DNA from: Cupriavidus necator N-1
Lineage (GTDB): Bacteria; Pseudomonadota; Gammaproteobacteria; Burkholderiales; Burkholderiaceae
DNA: 64,000 bases
NCBI RefSeq assembly: GCF_000219215.1
Contig: NC_015723.1
Coordinates: 2,108,001-2,172,000 of the forward strand
Direction of reading: 5' to 3'
The notes below the pieces were generated by a model. The model was given only the letters and a program-made list of their open reading frames with translations, did no database searches and had not been told where the DNA came from. Position numbers and translations under genes: made by a program. The number at the start of each line of letters is the position of its first letter. Position 1 is the stretch's first letter. Of this stretch, positions 43,977 to 52,486 are shown piece by piece.

Positions 43977-44453
43977 ATGAAACTCTTCCTGCTGTTCCGC
44001 CTCGGCGCTGACCACTATGCGCTCGATGCCGCCGAGGTGGCCGAGGTGCTGCCGCTCACGCGGCTCAAGCAGATCCCCGGCGCGCCGGCCTGGGTGGCGG
44101 GCCTGATGGAGCGCCGCGGCCAGCCGGTGCCGGTGATCGACCTGCCGGCGCTGGCCACCGGCGTGCCGGCGGCGCTGCGCACCAGCACGCGCACGGTGCT
44201 GGTCCACTACCGCCGCCATGGCGGCGAGGCCAGCCGGCTGCTGGGCCTGCGCCTGGAATCGGCCACCCAGACCCTGCGCTGCCCGGCGGAATCGTTTGTC
44301 GACGGCGGCATCGGCGGGGCCAGCCCGCGCTACCTGGGGCCGGTGCGGCACGACGCGCGCGGCCTGCTGCAGTGGGTGCGGGTCGAGGCCCTGCTGCCGG
44401 ACGACGTCCATGCCATGCTGTTTGCCGACACCGCCGGGGAGGCCGCGGCATGA
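43977..44453 (+). CDS. wspB: WspB: CheW-like coupling protein
   Basis: 158 residues with a single CheW domain: LFLLFRLGADHYALDAAEVAEVLP, GAPAWVAGLMERRGQPVPVIDL, VRVEALLPDDV. It links WspA to the WspE kinase. It starts 18 bases after wspA, and its stop overlaps wspC as ATGA. Confidence 0.92.
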   Translation: MKLFLLFRLGADHYALDAAEVAEVLPLTRLKQIPGAPAWVAGLMERRGQPVPVIDLPALATGVPAALRTSTRTVLVHYRRHGGEASRLLGLRLESATQTLRCPAESFVDGGIGGASPRYLGPVRHDARGLLQWVRVEALLPDDVHAMLFADTAGEAAA

Positions 44454-45721
44454 GCACAGCCACGCACATCGAGGCCCTGCTCAAAGCCCGCATCGGCCTG
44501 GACGCGGGCGCCATCGGCACCGGCGCAGTGGCACGTGCCGTGCGTGAGCGCCAGCAGGCACGGCAGGCGTCGGACACCCAGGCCTACTGGGACTTGCTGC
44601 ACGGCACCGCCGATGAATTCCAGGCGCTGATCGAGGCCCTCGTGGTGCCCGAGACCTGGTTCTTCCGGCATCGCGAAGCGCTGCTGGCGCTGGGCCGCCT
44701 TGCCGCCGAGCGCGCCTTTGCCGACGGCAGGCGCACGCTGCGCGTGCTGAGCCTGCCCTGCTCCACCGGCGAAGAGCCCTACTCAATCGCCATGGCCATG
44801 CTCGATGCGGGCGTGCCGGCGGGCCGCTTTGCCATCGATGCAGTGGACATCAGCGCCCGCGCGCTGGCCCGCGCGCGCCTGGGCGAATACGGCGCAAACG
44901 CCTTTCGCAGCGCGCCGCTGGATTTCCGCGACCGTTATTTCACGGCCACGCCCACCGGCTATGTGCTGGATGCACGCGTGCGCGCGCAGGTGCGGCTGCT
45001 GCAGGGCAACCTGGTCGATCCCGGCCTGCTCGCCGGCGAGCCGCCCTATGACTTCGTGTTCTGCCGCAACCTGCTGATCTACTTCGACGCGCCGGGGCAA
45101 CGGCATGCGGTGCAGACGCTGGCGCGGCTGGCCGCTGCCGACGGCCTGCTCTTTGTCGGGCCGGCCGAGGCCAGCGTGCTGAGCTCGCAGGGCCTGGAGC
45201 CGGTCGGCTTGCCGCTGACCTTTGCCTTCCGCAAGCCGTCCGCCGTGCCAGCCGCCAGGGCGGCGCCGCGTGTGCCCGTGCACGCGGCCCAGCCGCCCCG
45301 CATGGCCGCACCGCCACGGCTGCCGAGGCCACCAGCCTCGCTGCGGCCTGCCCCGCTCACGCGCCCACTCCTGCGGCCCGCCGCGCCCGCGCCTGGCAAC
45401 GATCAGCGCGCCGCGCTGGCTGTCATTGCCGCCCAGGCCGATCGCGGCGAGCTGGAGGCCGCCACCGCCGCCTGCCTGGCGCTGCTCGAGCGCGCCCCGG
45501 ATGCCAACGCCGACGCCTATTGCATGCTGGGCGTGCTGCACGACGCCGCCGGCCGCACCGCGCAGGCCCATGCCGCCTACCGCAAGGCGCTGTACCTGGA
45601 CCCGGCGCACCAGGAAAGCCTGTACCACCTGGCCGCGCTGCTCGATACCGAAGGCGATCACGATGGCGCCATGCGCCTGCGCCAGCGCGCGCAACGCCAC
45701 ACCCGCAAGCACCATGGCTGA
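44450..45721 (+). CDS. wspC: WspC: CheR-type methyltransferase with C-terminal TPR region
   Basis: 423 residues. The CheR part covers about residues 1-265 with VPETWFFRHREALLAL, the SAM-binding LSLPCSTGEEPYSIAMAML and FVFCRNLLIYFDAPGQ. A Pro/Ala linker is followed by TPR-like repeats (ANADAYCMLGVLHDAAGRTAQAH and YRKALYLDPAHQESLYHLA). It methylates WspA glutamates and so raises signalling. The start at 44450 is set by the ATGA overlap with wspB; longer frames are rejected. Confidence 0.93.
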   Translation: MSTATHIEALLKARIGLDAGAIGTGAVARAVRERQQARQASDTQAYWDLLHGTADEFQALIEALVVPETWFFRHREALLALGRLAAERAFADGRRTLRVLSLPCSTGEEPYSIAMAMLDAGVPAGRFAIDAVDISARALARARLGEYGANAFRSAPLDFRDRYFTATPTGYVLDARVRAQVRLLQGNLVDPGLLAGEPPYDFVFCRNLLIYFDAPGQRHAVQTLARLAAADGLLFVGPAEASVLSSQGLEPVGLPLTFAFRKPSAVPAARAAPRVPVHAAQPPRMAAPPRLPRPPASLRPAPLTRPLLRPAAPAPGNDQRAALAVIAAQADRGELEAATAACLALLERAPDANADAYCMLGVLHDAAGRTAQAHAAYRKALYLDPAHQESLYHLAALLDTEGDHDGAMRLRQRAQRHTRKHHG

Positions 45722-46400
45722 GCCCCAAGGCATTGCCCTGCGCACCGAAAACGTCGACGACTGCTGGCGGCGCATCGGCGTGCGCGGCGACGGCTCGTGC
45801 CCCGCGCTGGCCGAGCACGCGCACTGCCGCAACTGCCCGACCTACGCCCAGGCCGCGGCCATGCTGCTGGACGCGCAACGGCTGGACGTCGTGCCGGACG
45901 CACTGCCCGATGCCGCCACGCTCACCGACGATGACGGGGCCTTGCCGGCCGAACGCGGCATCGCGCTGGCCTGCCTGGTGTTCCGCATCGGCGATGAATG
46001 GCTGGCCCTGCCGACCGCCGCGCTGGGCGAAGTCACCGCCCCCTGCCCGATCCATTCGCTGCCGCACCGCCGCGATGCCGCCGTGCTGGGGCTGGCCGCC
46101 GTGCGCGGCAACCTGCTGGCCTGCCTGTCGCTGGCGCGGCTGTTCGACGCGGGCGCCGGTGAAAGCGCCAGCGGCAGCCGCTTCCTGATCCTCGGGCAGG
46201 GCCGCGCCGCGATTGCGCTGCCGGTGGCCGAGGTGTCCGGCATCGCCCGCGTTCCGCAGCCCGCGCTGCAGCCGCTGCCCGCCACCCTAGCGCGGGCGTC
46301 GGCGCGCTATACGCAGGCGCTCTTCCTCGACCAGGGCCGCAGCGTCGGGCTGCTCGATGCCGCACTGGTGCGCCAGGCGCTGGCCAGGAGCCTGGCATGA
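45714..46400 (+). CDS. wspD: WspD: CheW-like coupling protein with N-terminal cysteine cluster
   Basis: 228 residues. The N-terminal region CWRRIGVRGDGSCP...HCRNCPTY has four cysteines (17, 29, 38, 41), a pattern kept in WspD proteins and absent from ordinary CheW. The CheW domain follows (LVFRIGDEWLALPTAALGEV, VLGLAAVRGNLLACLSL). It overlaps wspC by eight bases and wspE by four. The cysteines might bind a metal or sense redox; this is inference only. Confidence 0.92.
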   Translation: MAEPQGIALRTENVDDCWRRIGVRGDGSCPALAEHAHCRNCPTYAQAAAMLLDAQRLDVVPDALPDAATLTDDDGALPAERGIALACLVFRIGDEWLALPTAALGEVTAPCPIHSLPHRRDAAVLGLAAVRGNLLACLSLARLFDAGAGESASGSRFLILGQGRAAIALPVAEVSGIARVPQPALQPLPATLARASARYTQALFLDQGRSVGLLDAALVRQALARSLA

Positions 46401-48652
46401 ATCCCGAGCAACTGCGCGACGCCTCGCTGCTGGAACTGTTCGCGCTCGAGGCCGATGCCCAGGCCGAAGTCCTCAATGCCGGCCTGCTGGCGCTGGAGCG
46501 CAACCCGGCAGCGGCCGAGCAGCTCGAAGCCTGCATGCGTGCCGCCCACTCGCTCAAGGGCGCTGCCCGCATCGTCGGGCTCGATGGCGGCGTGCGGGTG
46601 GCACACGCCATGGAAGACTGCCTGGTCGCCGCACAGGGCGGCCTGCCGCTGACCGCCGCGCATATCGACGCGCTGCTGCAAGGCACCGACCTGCTGCTGC
46701 GCATCGGCCATCCGCCCGGCGGCGATCCGGGCTGGGCCGAGCATGCGGGCCGCGCCGAGATCGATGCAGTGGTGCAGCGGCTCGGCATGGTCGATGGCGG
46801 TGCCGGGGCGCTGGTCGTGCCGGCACCGCCAGCGCCGGCCCCGGCCCTGTTACCGGAACCAGCGCCCGCGATATCGGCAGACGACACCCAAGAGCGCATG
46901 CTGCGCGTGAATGCCGATGCGCTTGACCAGCTGCTGGCGCTGTCCGGCGAGGCCATGGTCGAGTCGCACTGGCTGCGCCCCTTCGGCGCCTCGCTGCAGA
47001 AAGCAAGGCGGCAACAGGCACGCGCACTGCGCGCCGTCGATGCGCTGCAGGAAGCCTTGCGGGACGCACCGGACGGCGACCCTGGCGCGGCTGCGCACAC
47101 CGCACTGGCCGAACTGCGCCAGCTGCTGGACGAAGGCCACGACCAGCTGGCCGCGCGGCTGGAAGAGTTCGAACAATACGATCACCGCGCCACGCGGCTG
47201 GCGCGCCGGCTCTATGACAGCGCGCTGGCCTCGCGCATGCGCCCGCTGGCGGACGCGCTGACCGGCTACGCGCGCATGGTGCGCGACCTCGGGCGCGCGC
47301 TGGGCAAGCCGGTGCACCTGGAGCTGATCGGCGCCGGCACGCAGGTGGACCGCGACATCCTGGAAGCACTGGACGCGCCGCTGGCGCACCTGCTGCGCAA
47401 CGCGGTCGACCACGGCATCGAAGCGCCCGGGGTGCGCGCGGCGCAGGGCAAGCCGGCGGAGGGCAGCGTCACGCTGCAGGCGCGCCACAATGCGGGCCGC
47501 CTGGTCATCGAGATCTTCGACGACGGCGCAGGTGTCGACCTGGATGCCCTGCGCCGCGCCATCGTGCGGCGGCGGCTTGCGTCCGAAGAGACCGCGGCGC
47601 GGCTGTCGCAGGCAGAGCTCCTCGACTTCCTGCTGCTGCCGGGCTTCAGCATGCGCGACACGGTCTCCGAGGTCTCCGGCCGCGGCGTGGGCCTGGACGC
47701 CGTGCAGGAGATGGTGCGCCGCGTGCGCGGCAGCCTGCGCCTGACGCAGCAGCCGGGCCAGGGCCTGCACTTCCGGCTGGAGCTGCCGCTGACGCTGTCG
47801 GTAGTGCGCACGCTGCTGGTGGAAGTCGCGGGCGAAGCCTATGCCTTCCCGCTGGGCCGCGTGCTGCGCGCGACCTCGGTGGCGCGCAGCGAGATCGAGC
47901 AGACCGAAGGGCACCAGCATTTCCGCCACGAAGGCCGCGCCATCGGGCTGGTCAGCGCGGCGCAGGTGCTGCAACGCCCCGAGGGCGACGCTGCCAACGT
48001 GCGCGAGCAAGTGCCGGTGGTGGTCATCGGCGAGGCCGAGCGCATCTATGGCATTGCCGTCGACCGCATGCTGGGCGAGCGCCTGCTGGTGGTGCAGCCG
48101 CTGCCCGCGGCACTGGGCAAGGTTCGCGACATTGCCGCCGGCAGCCTCACCGACGACGGCACGCCGGTGCTGATCTTCGATGTCGAGGACGTGATCCGCT
48201 CGGTCGAGAAGCTGGTCTCCGAGGGCCGCATCGAAGGCGTGCGGCAGGCGGCCGTGGCCAGCGTCCAGGCGCGTGCGCGGCGCGTGCTGGTGGTGGACGA
48301 CTCGCTCACCGTGCGCGAGCTGCAGCGCAAGCTGCTGGCCGGGCGCGGCTACGATGTGGCGGTGGCGGTCGATGGCATGGACGGCTGGAATGTGCTGCGC
48401 GCCGAGCCCTTCGACCTGGTCATCACCGACATCGACATGCCGCGCATGGACGGCATCGAGCTGGTGCGCCGGATCCGGCAGGACGCCGCGCTGCGGCAGC
48501 TGCCGGTGATGGTGGTGTCGTACAAGGACCGCGAACAGGACCGCCAGCGCGGCCTGGAGGCCGGCGCGGACTATTATCTGGCCAAGGGCAGTTTCCACGA
48601 CGCCGCGTTGCTCGACGCGGTCCAGGACCTGATCGGCGAGGCACGTTCATGA
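46397..48652 (+). CDS. wspE: WspE: CheA-type hybrid histidine kinase with C-terminal receiver
   Basis: 751 residues. The order is HPt domain with phospho-His51 in AAHSLKGAARIVG, a CheA kinase core (HLLRNAVDHGIEAPG N box, EIFDDGAGVDL, GRGVGLDAVQEMV), a CheW-like domain, and a C-terminal receiver (VLVVDDSLTVREL, phospho-Asp in LVITDIDMPRMDG, Lys in VVSYKD). WspE phosphorylates WspR and WspF. All catalytic residues needed for kinase function are visible. The start overlaps wspD as ATGA. Confidence 0.95.
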   Translation: MNPEQLRDASLLELFALEADAQAEVLNAGLLALERNPAAAEQLEACMRAAHSLKGAARIVGLDGGVRVAHAMEDCLVAAQGGLPLTAAHIDALLQGTDLLLRIGHPPGGDPGWAEHAGRAEIDAVVQRLGMVDGGAGALVVPAPPAPAPALLPEPAPAISADDTQERMLRVNADALDQLLALSGEAMVESHWLRPFGASLQKARRQQARALRAVDALQEALRDAPDGDPGAAAHTALAELRQLLDEGHDQLAARLEEFEQYDHRATRLARRLYDSALASRMRPLADALTGYARMVRDLGRALGKPVHLELIGAGTQVDRDILEALDAPLAHLLRNAVDHGIEAPGVRAAQGKPAEGSVTLQARHNAGRLVIEIFDDGAGVDLDALRRAIVRRRLASEETAARLSQAELLDFLLLPGFSMRDTVSEVSGRGVGLDAVQEMVRRVRGSLRLTQQPGQGLHFRLELPLTLSVVRTLLVEVAGEAYAFPLGRVLRATSVARSEIEQTEGHQHFRHEGRAIGLVSAAQVLQRPEGDAANVREQVPVVVIGEAERIYGIAVDRMLGERLLVVQPLPAALGKVRDIAAGSLTDDGTPVLIFDVEDVIRSVEKLVSEGRIEGVRQAAVASVQARARRVLVVDDSLTVRELQRKLLAGRGYDVAVAVDGMDGWNVLRAEPFDLVITDIDMPRMDGIELVRRIRQDAALRQLPVMVVSYKDREQDRQRGLEAGADYYLAKGSFHDAALLDAVQDLIGEARS

Positions 48653-49668
48653 AAATCGGCATCGTCAATGACTCGGCGCTTGCGGTAGCCGCGCTGCGCC
48701 GCGCGCTTGCGCTGGATCCGTCGTTCGAGATCGCCTGGGTCGCCGGCGACGGCGAACAGGCGGTGCAGATGGCCGCGCGCCAGACCCCGGACCTGATCCT
48801 GATGGACTTGCTGATGCCGGTCATGGACGGGGTCGAGGCCACGCGCCGGATCATGGCCGCCACCCCCTGCGCGATCGTGGTAGTGACCATGGACCTGGGC
48901 CGCAACGCCTCGCAGGTGTTCGACGCGATGGGCCACGGCGCCATCGACGCCGTCGACACCCCCACGCTGGCCGAGCCCGATGCCCAGCTTGCCGCCGGGG
49001 CGCTGCTGCGCAAGCTGCGCAATATCGGCCGGCTGCTGGCGGGCCGCGTGGCCCCGCAGCACACACTGACGGCGGCGCCGCGCGCAGTGGCTGCGCCGCG
49101 GCTGGTGGCAATCGGCGCCTCGGCCGGCGGCCCGGCCGCGCTGGCCACGCTGCTGGGGGCGCTGCCGGCGGACTTCGGCGCCGCCGTGGTCACCGTGCAG
49201 CATGTGGACGAGGCCTTTGCCGCCGGCATGGCCGACTGGCTCGACGGACAGTGCGCGCTGCCGGTGCGCATTGCCCGCGCCGGCGACGCGCCCCAGGCCG
49301 GCACGGTGCTGCTGGCCGGCACCAACGACCACCTGCGCCTGGCCAGCCCCACGCGCATGTCCTACACCGAGCAGCCCTGCGACTACCTGTACCGCCCCTC
49401 CATCGATGTCTTCTTCGAAAGCGTGGTAGAGCACTGGCGCGGCGACGTGATCGGCGTGCTGCTCACCGGCATGGGCCGCGACGGCGCGCTGGGGCTGAAG
49501 GCCATGCGCGAGCGCGGCTTCCTGACCATCGCGCAGGACCGCGCCACCAGCGCCGTGTATGGCATGCCCAAGGCCGCCGCAGCCATGGGCGCGGCCGCGG
49601 AGATCCTGCCGCTGCCGCGCATCGCGCCGCGGCTGGTGCAGGCATGCGGCGGCGCTGCGCTGCTTTGA
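48649..49668 (+). CDS. wspF: WspF: CheB-type methylesterase response regulator
   Basis: 339 residues. The receiver (KIGIVNDSALAVAALRRAL, phospho-Asp in LILMDLLMPVMDG) is followed by a linker and the CheB methylesterase with Ser in IGASAGGPAAL, His in VTVQHVDEAFAAG and Asp in TGMGRDGALGLK. It demethylates WspA and restrains the pathway. Loss-of-function mutations in wspF are known to cause wrinkly, high c-di-GMP variants in Pseudomonas and Burkholderia. The copy here appears intact. It overlaps wspE as ATGA. Confidence 0.95.
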   Translation: MKIGIVNDSALAVAALRRALALDPSFEIAWVAGDGEQAVQMAARQTPDLILMDLLMPVMDGVEATRRIMAATPCAIVVVTMDLGRNASQVFDAMGHGAIDAVDTPTLAEPDAQLAAGALLRKLRNIGRLLAGRVAPQHTLTAAPRAVAAPRLVAIGASAGGPAALATLLGALPADFGAAVVTVQHVDEAFAAGMADWLDGQCALPVRIARAGDAPQAGTVLLAGTNDHLRLASPTRMSYTEQPCDYLYRPSIDVFFESVVEHWRGDVIGVLLTGMGRDGALGLKAMRERGFLTIAQDRATSAVYGMPKAAAAMGAAAEILPLPRIAPRLVQACGGAALL

Positions 49669-49721
49669 CCCAATGCAATACGTCCCGGCCGGCACCGGGA
49701 CCGTGACACCAGGAACTGAAC

Positions 49722-50744
49722 ATGCAACCCGAATCACCCAACCAACCCGCAGCGCCTGCATCCGACAAGGACTACCTTGCCATGGTGCTGCTGGTGGACG
49801 ACCAGTCCATGGTCGGCGAAGCGGTGCGCCGCGCGCTCTCCACCGAGCCCGACATCGACTTCCACTACTGCTCGCAGCCCGACGAGGCCGTGGCGGTGGC
49901 GCAGCGCACCAAGCCCACCGTGATCCTGCAGGACCTGGTCATGCCGGGCGTGGACGGCCTGACGCTGGTGCAGCGCTATCGCGAGAATCCCGCCACGCGC
50001 GACATCCCCATCATCGTGCTGTCGACCAAGGAAGAAGCCGCGACCAAGGGCGCGGCGTTTGCCGCCGGCGCCAACGACTACCTGGTCAAGCTGCCCGACA
50101 GCATCGAGCTGATTGCGCGCATCCGCTACCACTCGCGCTCGTACCTGAACCAGCTGCAGCGCGACGAGGCCTATCGCGCGCTGCGGCAAAGCCAGCAACA
50201 GCTGCTGGAAACCAACCTGGAGCTGCAGCGTCTGACCAATTCAGACGGCCTGACCGGCTTGTCCAACCGGCGCTATTTCGATGAGTACCTGGGCGCCGAA
50301 TGGCGTCGCGCACAGCGTGAGCAGACCCAGCTGGCAATGCTGATGATCGATGTCGATGCGTTCAAGGCCTACAACGACACCTACGGCCACGTGGCCGGCG
50401 ACGAGGTGCTGCGCCGCGTGGCCGCGGTGATCCGCGACAATTGCGCGCGTGCCGCCGACCTGCCCGCGCGCTTCGGCGGTGAAGAGTTCGCGATGGTGCT
50501 GCCGGCGACCTCTCCGGGCGGCGTGCGCCTGCTGGCCGAGAAGGTGCGGCGCGCGGTGCAGGCGCTGGCCATCGCCCACAGCGGCTCGCCCACCAGCGAC
50601 TGCGTCACTGTCAGCATCGGCGGCGCGGTGCTGGTGCCCCAGCCTGGCGATCCGTCGGACCGGCTGGTGGAGACGGCTGATGCCGGCCTCTACCAGGCCA
50701 AGCGCAATGGCCGCAACCAGGTGGTGATGATGTCGCAAGGCTGA
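49722..50744 (+). CDS. wspR: WspR: receiver-GGDEF diguanylate cyclase
   Basis: 340 residues. The receiver has phospho-Asp71 in [13 protein letters not shown], followed by a helical stalk (about 140-170). The GGDEF domain has active-site GGEEF at 252-256 and the RxxD inhibitory site RAAD at 243-246, exactly five residues before it. It makes c-di-GMP when phosphorylated by WspE and is feedback-inhibited. CAGGAACTGAAC precedes the ATG. Last gene of the operon, 53 bases after wspF. Confidence 0.96.
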   Translation: MQPESPNQPAAPASDKDYLAMVLLVDDQSMVGEAVRRALSTEPDIDFHYCSQPDEAVAVAQRTKPTVILQDLVMPGVDGLTLVQRYRENPATRDIPIIVLSTKEEAATKGAAFAAGANDYLVKLPDSIELIARIRYHSRSYLNQLQRDEAYRALRQSQQQLLETNLELQRLTNSDGLTGLSNRRYFDEYLGAEWRRAQREQTQLAMLMIDVDAFKAYNDTYGHVAGDEVLRRVAAVIRDNCARAADLPARFGGEEFAMVLPATSPGGVRLLAEKVRRAVQALAIAHSGSPTSDCVTVSIGGAVLVPQPGDPSDRLVETADAGLYQAKRNGRNQVVMMSQG

Positions 50745-51084
50745 GTCACGGCAGCAGCACAGCTGCAACAACCAGTTACACACTGGCAGCCACCCGGCCA
50801 ACGGCGCCACCTGCCACGCCCACCTCCGCCGAGGCCCCGCGCCTGCGGGCCTGGCCGCCCCGCCGCGCACGCACGCGTCATCGCATGTCGGAATCGTCCG
50901 ACATGCGATTCGGAACCCCGCGGCTGTCTCGCCCTTGGGTTGATGCCTATCTTTGCATCACGGCAAGCGCTTCGCCGCGCCTGCACGCCAAGCAAGCAGA
51001 TAGCGAACTGGCCTCGCTACCGGCGCGCCCGCGCGGGCATGGGCCAGCACGTCCCTGAATCCAATGAACGGTAAGAGGTGATCC
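50745..51084. other. Intergenic region after wspR
   Basis: 340 bases without a gene. A striking inverted repeat lies at 50881-50908, with 12-bp perfect arms TCGCATGTCGGA and TCCGACATGCGA and loop ATCG. It lacks a T-run, so it may be a regulator site, an attenuating hairpin, or the 3' end of the wsp transcript. The right end holds the promoter and AAGAGGTGATCC ribosome site of the DUF4397 gene. Confidence 0.6.
50881..50908. repeat. Perfect 12-bp-arm inverted repeat
   Basis: Arms TCGCATGTCGGA / TCCGACATGCGA with a four-base loop, 137 bases after wspR and 177 bases before the DUF4397 gene. No T-run follows on either strand. Confidence 0.7.
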
Positions 51085-51861
51085 ATGTTCCGATCCAAGA
51101 CACTTTTGATAGGCCTGGCGCTGGCCGCCACGGCGGTGCTGTCGGCCTGCGGCGGCGGTGACGACGATCTCGGCGACCGCATCGGGCTGAGCAAGCCGAC
51201 CATCCGCGTGATCCACGCCATCACCGGCGGTCCCAATGTCGACGTGCTGCAGAACGGCGTGAAGACCAGCTTCGTGAACAAGCCGTACAAGTTCGTTTCG
51301 ACCTACTTCAACGTTGAAACCGGCAACCAGCTGATATCGTTCAACACCGCCGGCACGCAGACCGAACTGGCCCGCGCCACCCTGGTCGCCGCCACCGGCC
51401 ACAAATACACCGTGGTGGCGCTGCCGGGTGCCAGCGCCGCAGAAACGCTGACGATCGACGATCCGTTCGAGAAGGGCCTGCTGTCCAACAAGGCCCGCGT
51501 GCGCTCCCTGAACGCCTCGTTCAACGCGCAGAACGTCGATGTCTACATCACCATCCCGGCGATCGACCTGAATTCGGTGGCGCCGACTTTCGGCGCGGTG
51601 GGATACAAGCAGGCCTCGCCGGCTTCAGGCAAGGACTCTCTTGACCTGGACGGCGGCACTTATCGTCTGCGTATCACTACGGCGGGCACCAAGACGGTGA
51701 TCTTTGACTCGGGCGCGCTGACGCTGGCGAACAATGCCGACTGGCTGATCACCACGATCCCGGTCGACGGCATCGGCGGGCTCACGCCGAACAAGATCAA
51801 GGTGCTGGTGGCGCGTGGTGATGACGAGTCGCAAGCTGGTCTTGAGCTCGTAACGCAGTAA
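51085..51861 (+). CDS. DUF4397-domain lipoprotein
   Basis: 258 residues. The lipoprotein signal MFRSKTLLIGLALAATAVLSAC (Cys22) is followed by GGGDDDLGDR. The mature part shows DUF4397 features: TIRVIHAITGGPNVDVLQNG near the start, then two beta-rich repeats (LNASFNAQNVDVYITIPA, DLDGGTYRLRITTAG). The domain occurs in cell-surface proteins of unknown role. It is monocistronic with a terminator at 51909-51936. Confidence 0.9.
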   Translation: MFRSKTLLIGLALAATAVLSACGGGDDDLGDRIGLSKPTIRVIHAITGGPNVDVLQNGVKTSFVNKPYKFVSTYFNVETGNQLISFNTAGTQTELARATLVAATGHKYTVVALPGASAAETLTIDDPFEKGLLSNKARVRSLNASFNAQNVDVYITIPAIDLNSVAPTFGAVGYKQASPASGKDSLDLDGGTYRLRITTAGTKTVIFDSGALTLANNADWLITTIPVDGIGGLTPNKIKVLVARGDDESQAGLELVTQ

Positions 51862-51908
51862 CAGCGTGCTTGCAACTAGCTGCCTGCGGCAGGCGGGCAG
51901 CATGCAAG

Positions 51909-51936
51909 AGGCCGGTCCGAAGGATCGGCCTTTTTT
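51909..51936 (+). terminator. Intrinsic terminator of the DUF4397 gene
   Basis: Arms AGGCCGGTCC and GGATCGGCCT (one G-T pair) with a GAA loop, followed by a T-run. Confidence 0.85.
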
Positions 51937-51961
51937 GTCTGACGGGTGGCGGCTGACTGCC

Positions 51962-52264
51962 CTACGCTTCCTCCCCCGGCTCCAGCCCCGCCTTCAGCAC
52001 CGCCAGGTGCGACATATAGGCCTCCAGCTCCGCCCGCCCCTGCTCGGTGATGCAATAAACGCGGCCACTACCTTCAACCAGCTCGGCAGTAATGGCCCGC
52101 GCCATCATCAGGCTGCGCAGGATCGGCCGCAACGAGCGGATATTCTTGTCGATACCCCGCTCGCGCAGCCGGTCGACCAGGCTCAGGACCGTGGACGGGC
52201 TCGACTGGACGAGCTTGAGCACATAGATACGTGAGAAAAACCGGTCAAAGATAGGCGGTTTCAT
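51962..52264 (-). CDS. Small winged-helix-like protein
   Basis: 100 residues from the ATG at 52264 (MKPPIFDRFFSRIYVLKLVQ); ATGs about 14 codons upstream are possible. LSLVDRLRERGIDKNIRSLRPILRSLMMARAIT and GSGRVYCITEQGRAELEAYMSHL look like a PadR/MarR-type winged helix with its wing before the last helix. It could be a small regulator, for example of the neighbouring tct genes, but no direct evidence shows it. It ends with an acidic tail (GLEPGEEA). Confidence 0.72.
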   Translation of the reverse strand: MKPPIFDRFFSRIYVLKLVQSSPSTVLSLVDRLRERGIDKNIRSLRPILRSLMMARAITAELVEGSGRVYCITEQGRAELEAYMSHLAVLKAGLEPGEEA

Positions 52265-52486
52265 GGGCGCTGTCGGCGCACCCGACGGTGCGGGAATCCT
52301 GATCATCATGCGCAGCCCATGACTGCTGCCGCAGTCGGGCACTCTCTGGTATGGATGACGGGCGGACGCGCAGCGCGATCGGCCCGCGAAAGCAAACGGG
52401 GTGCGCGAAGGCACCCCGAATGCTTGCGTTGCGTGCGCCGTCCGGCATGAGCCAGGCCGGCGCCATTCCGGGGAGCGCGCGTGGCG

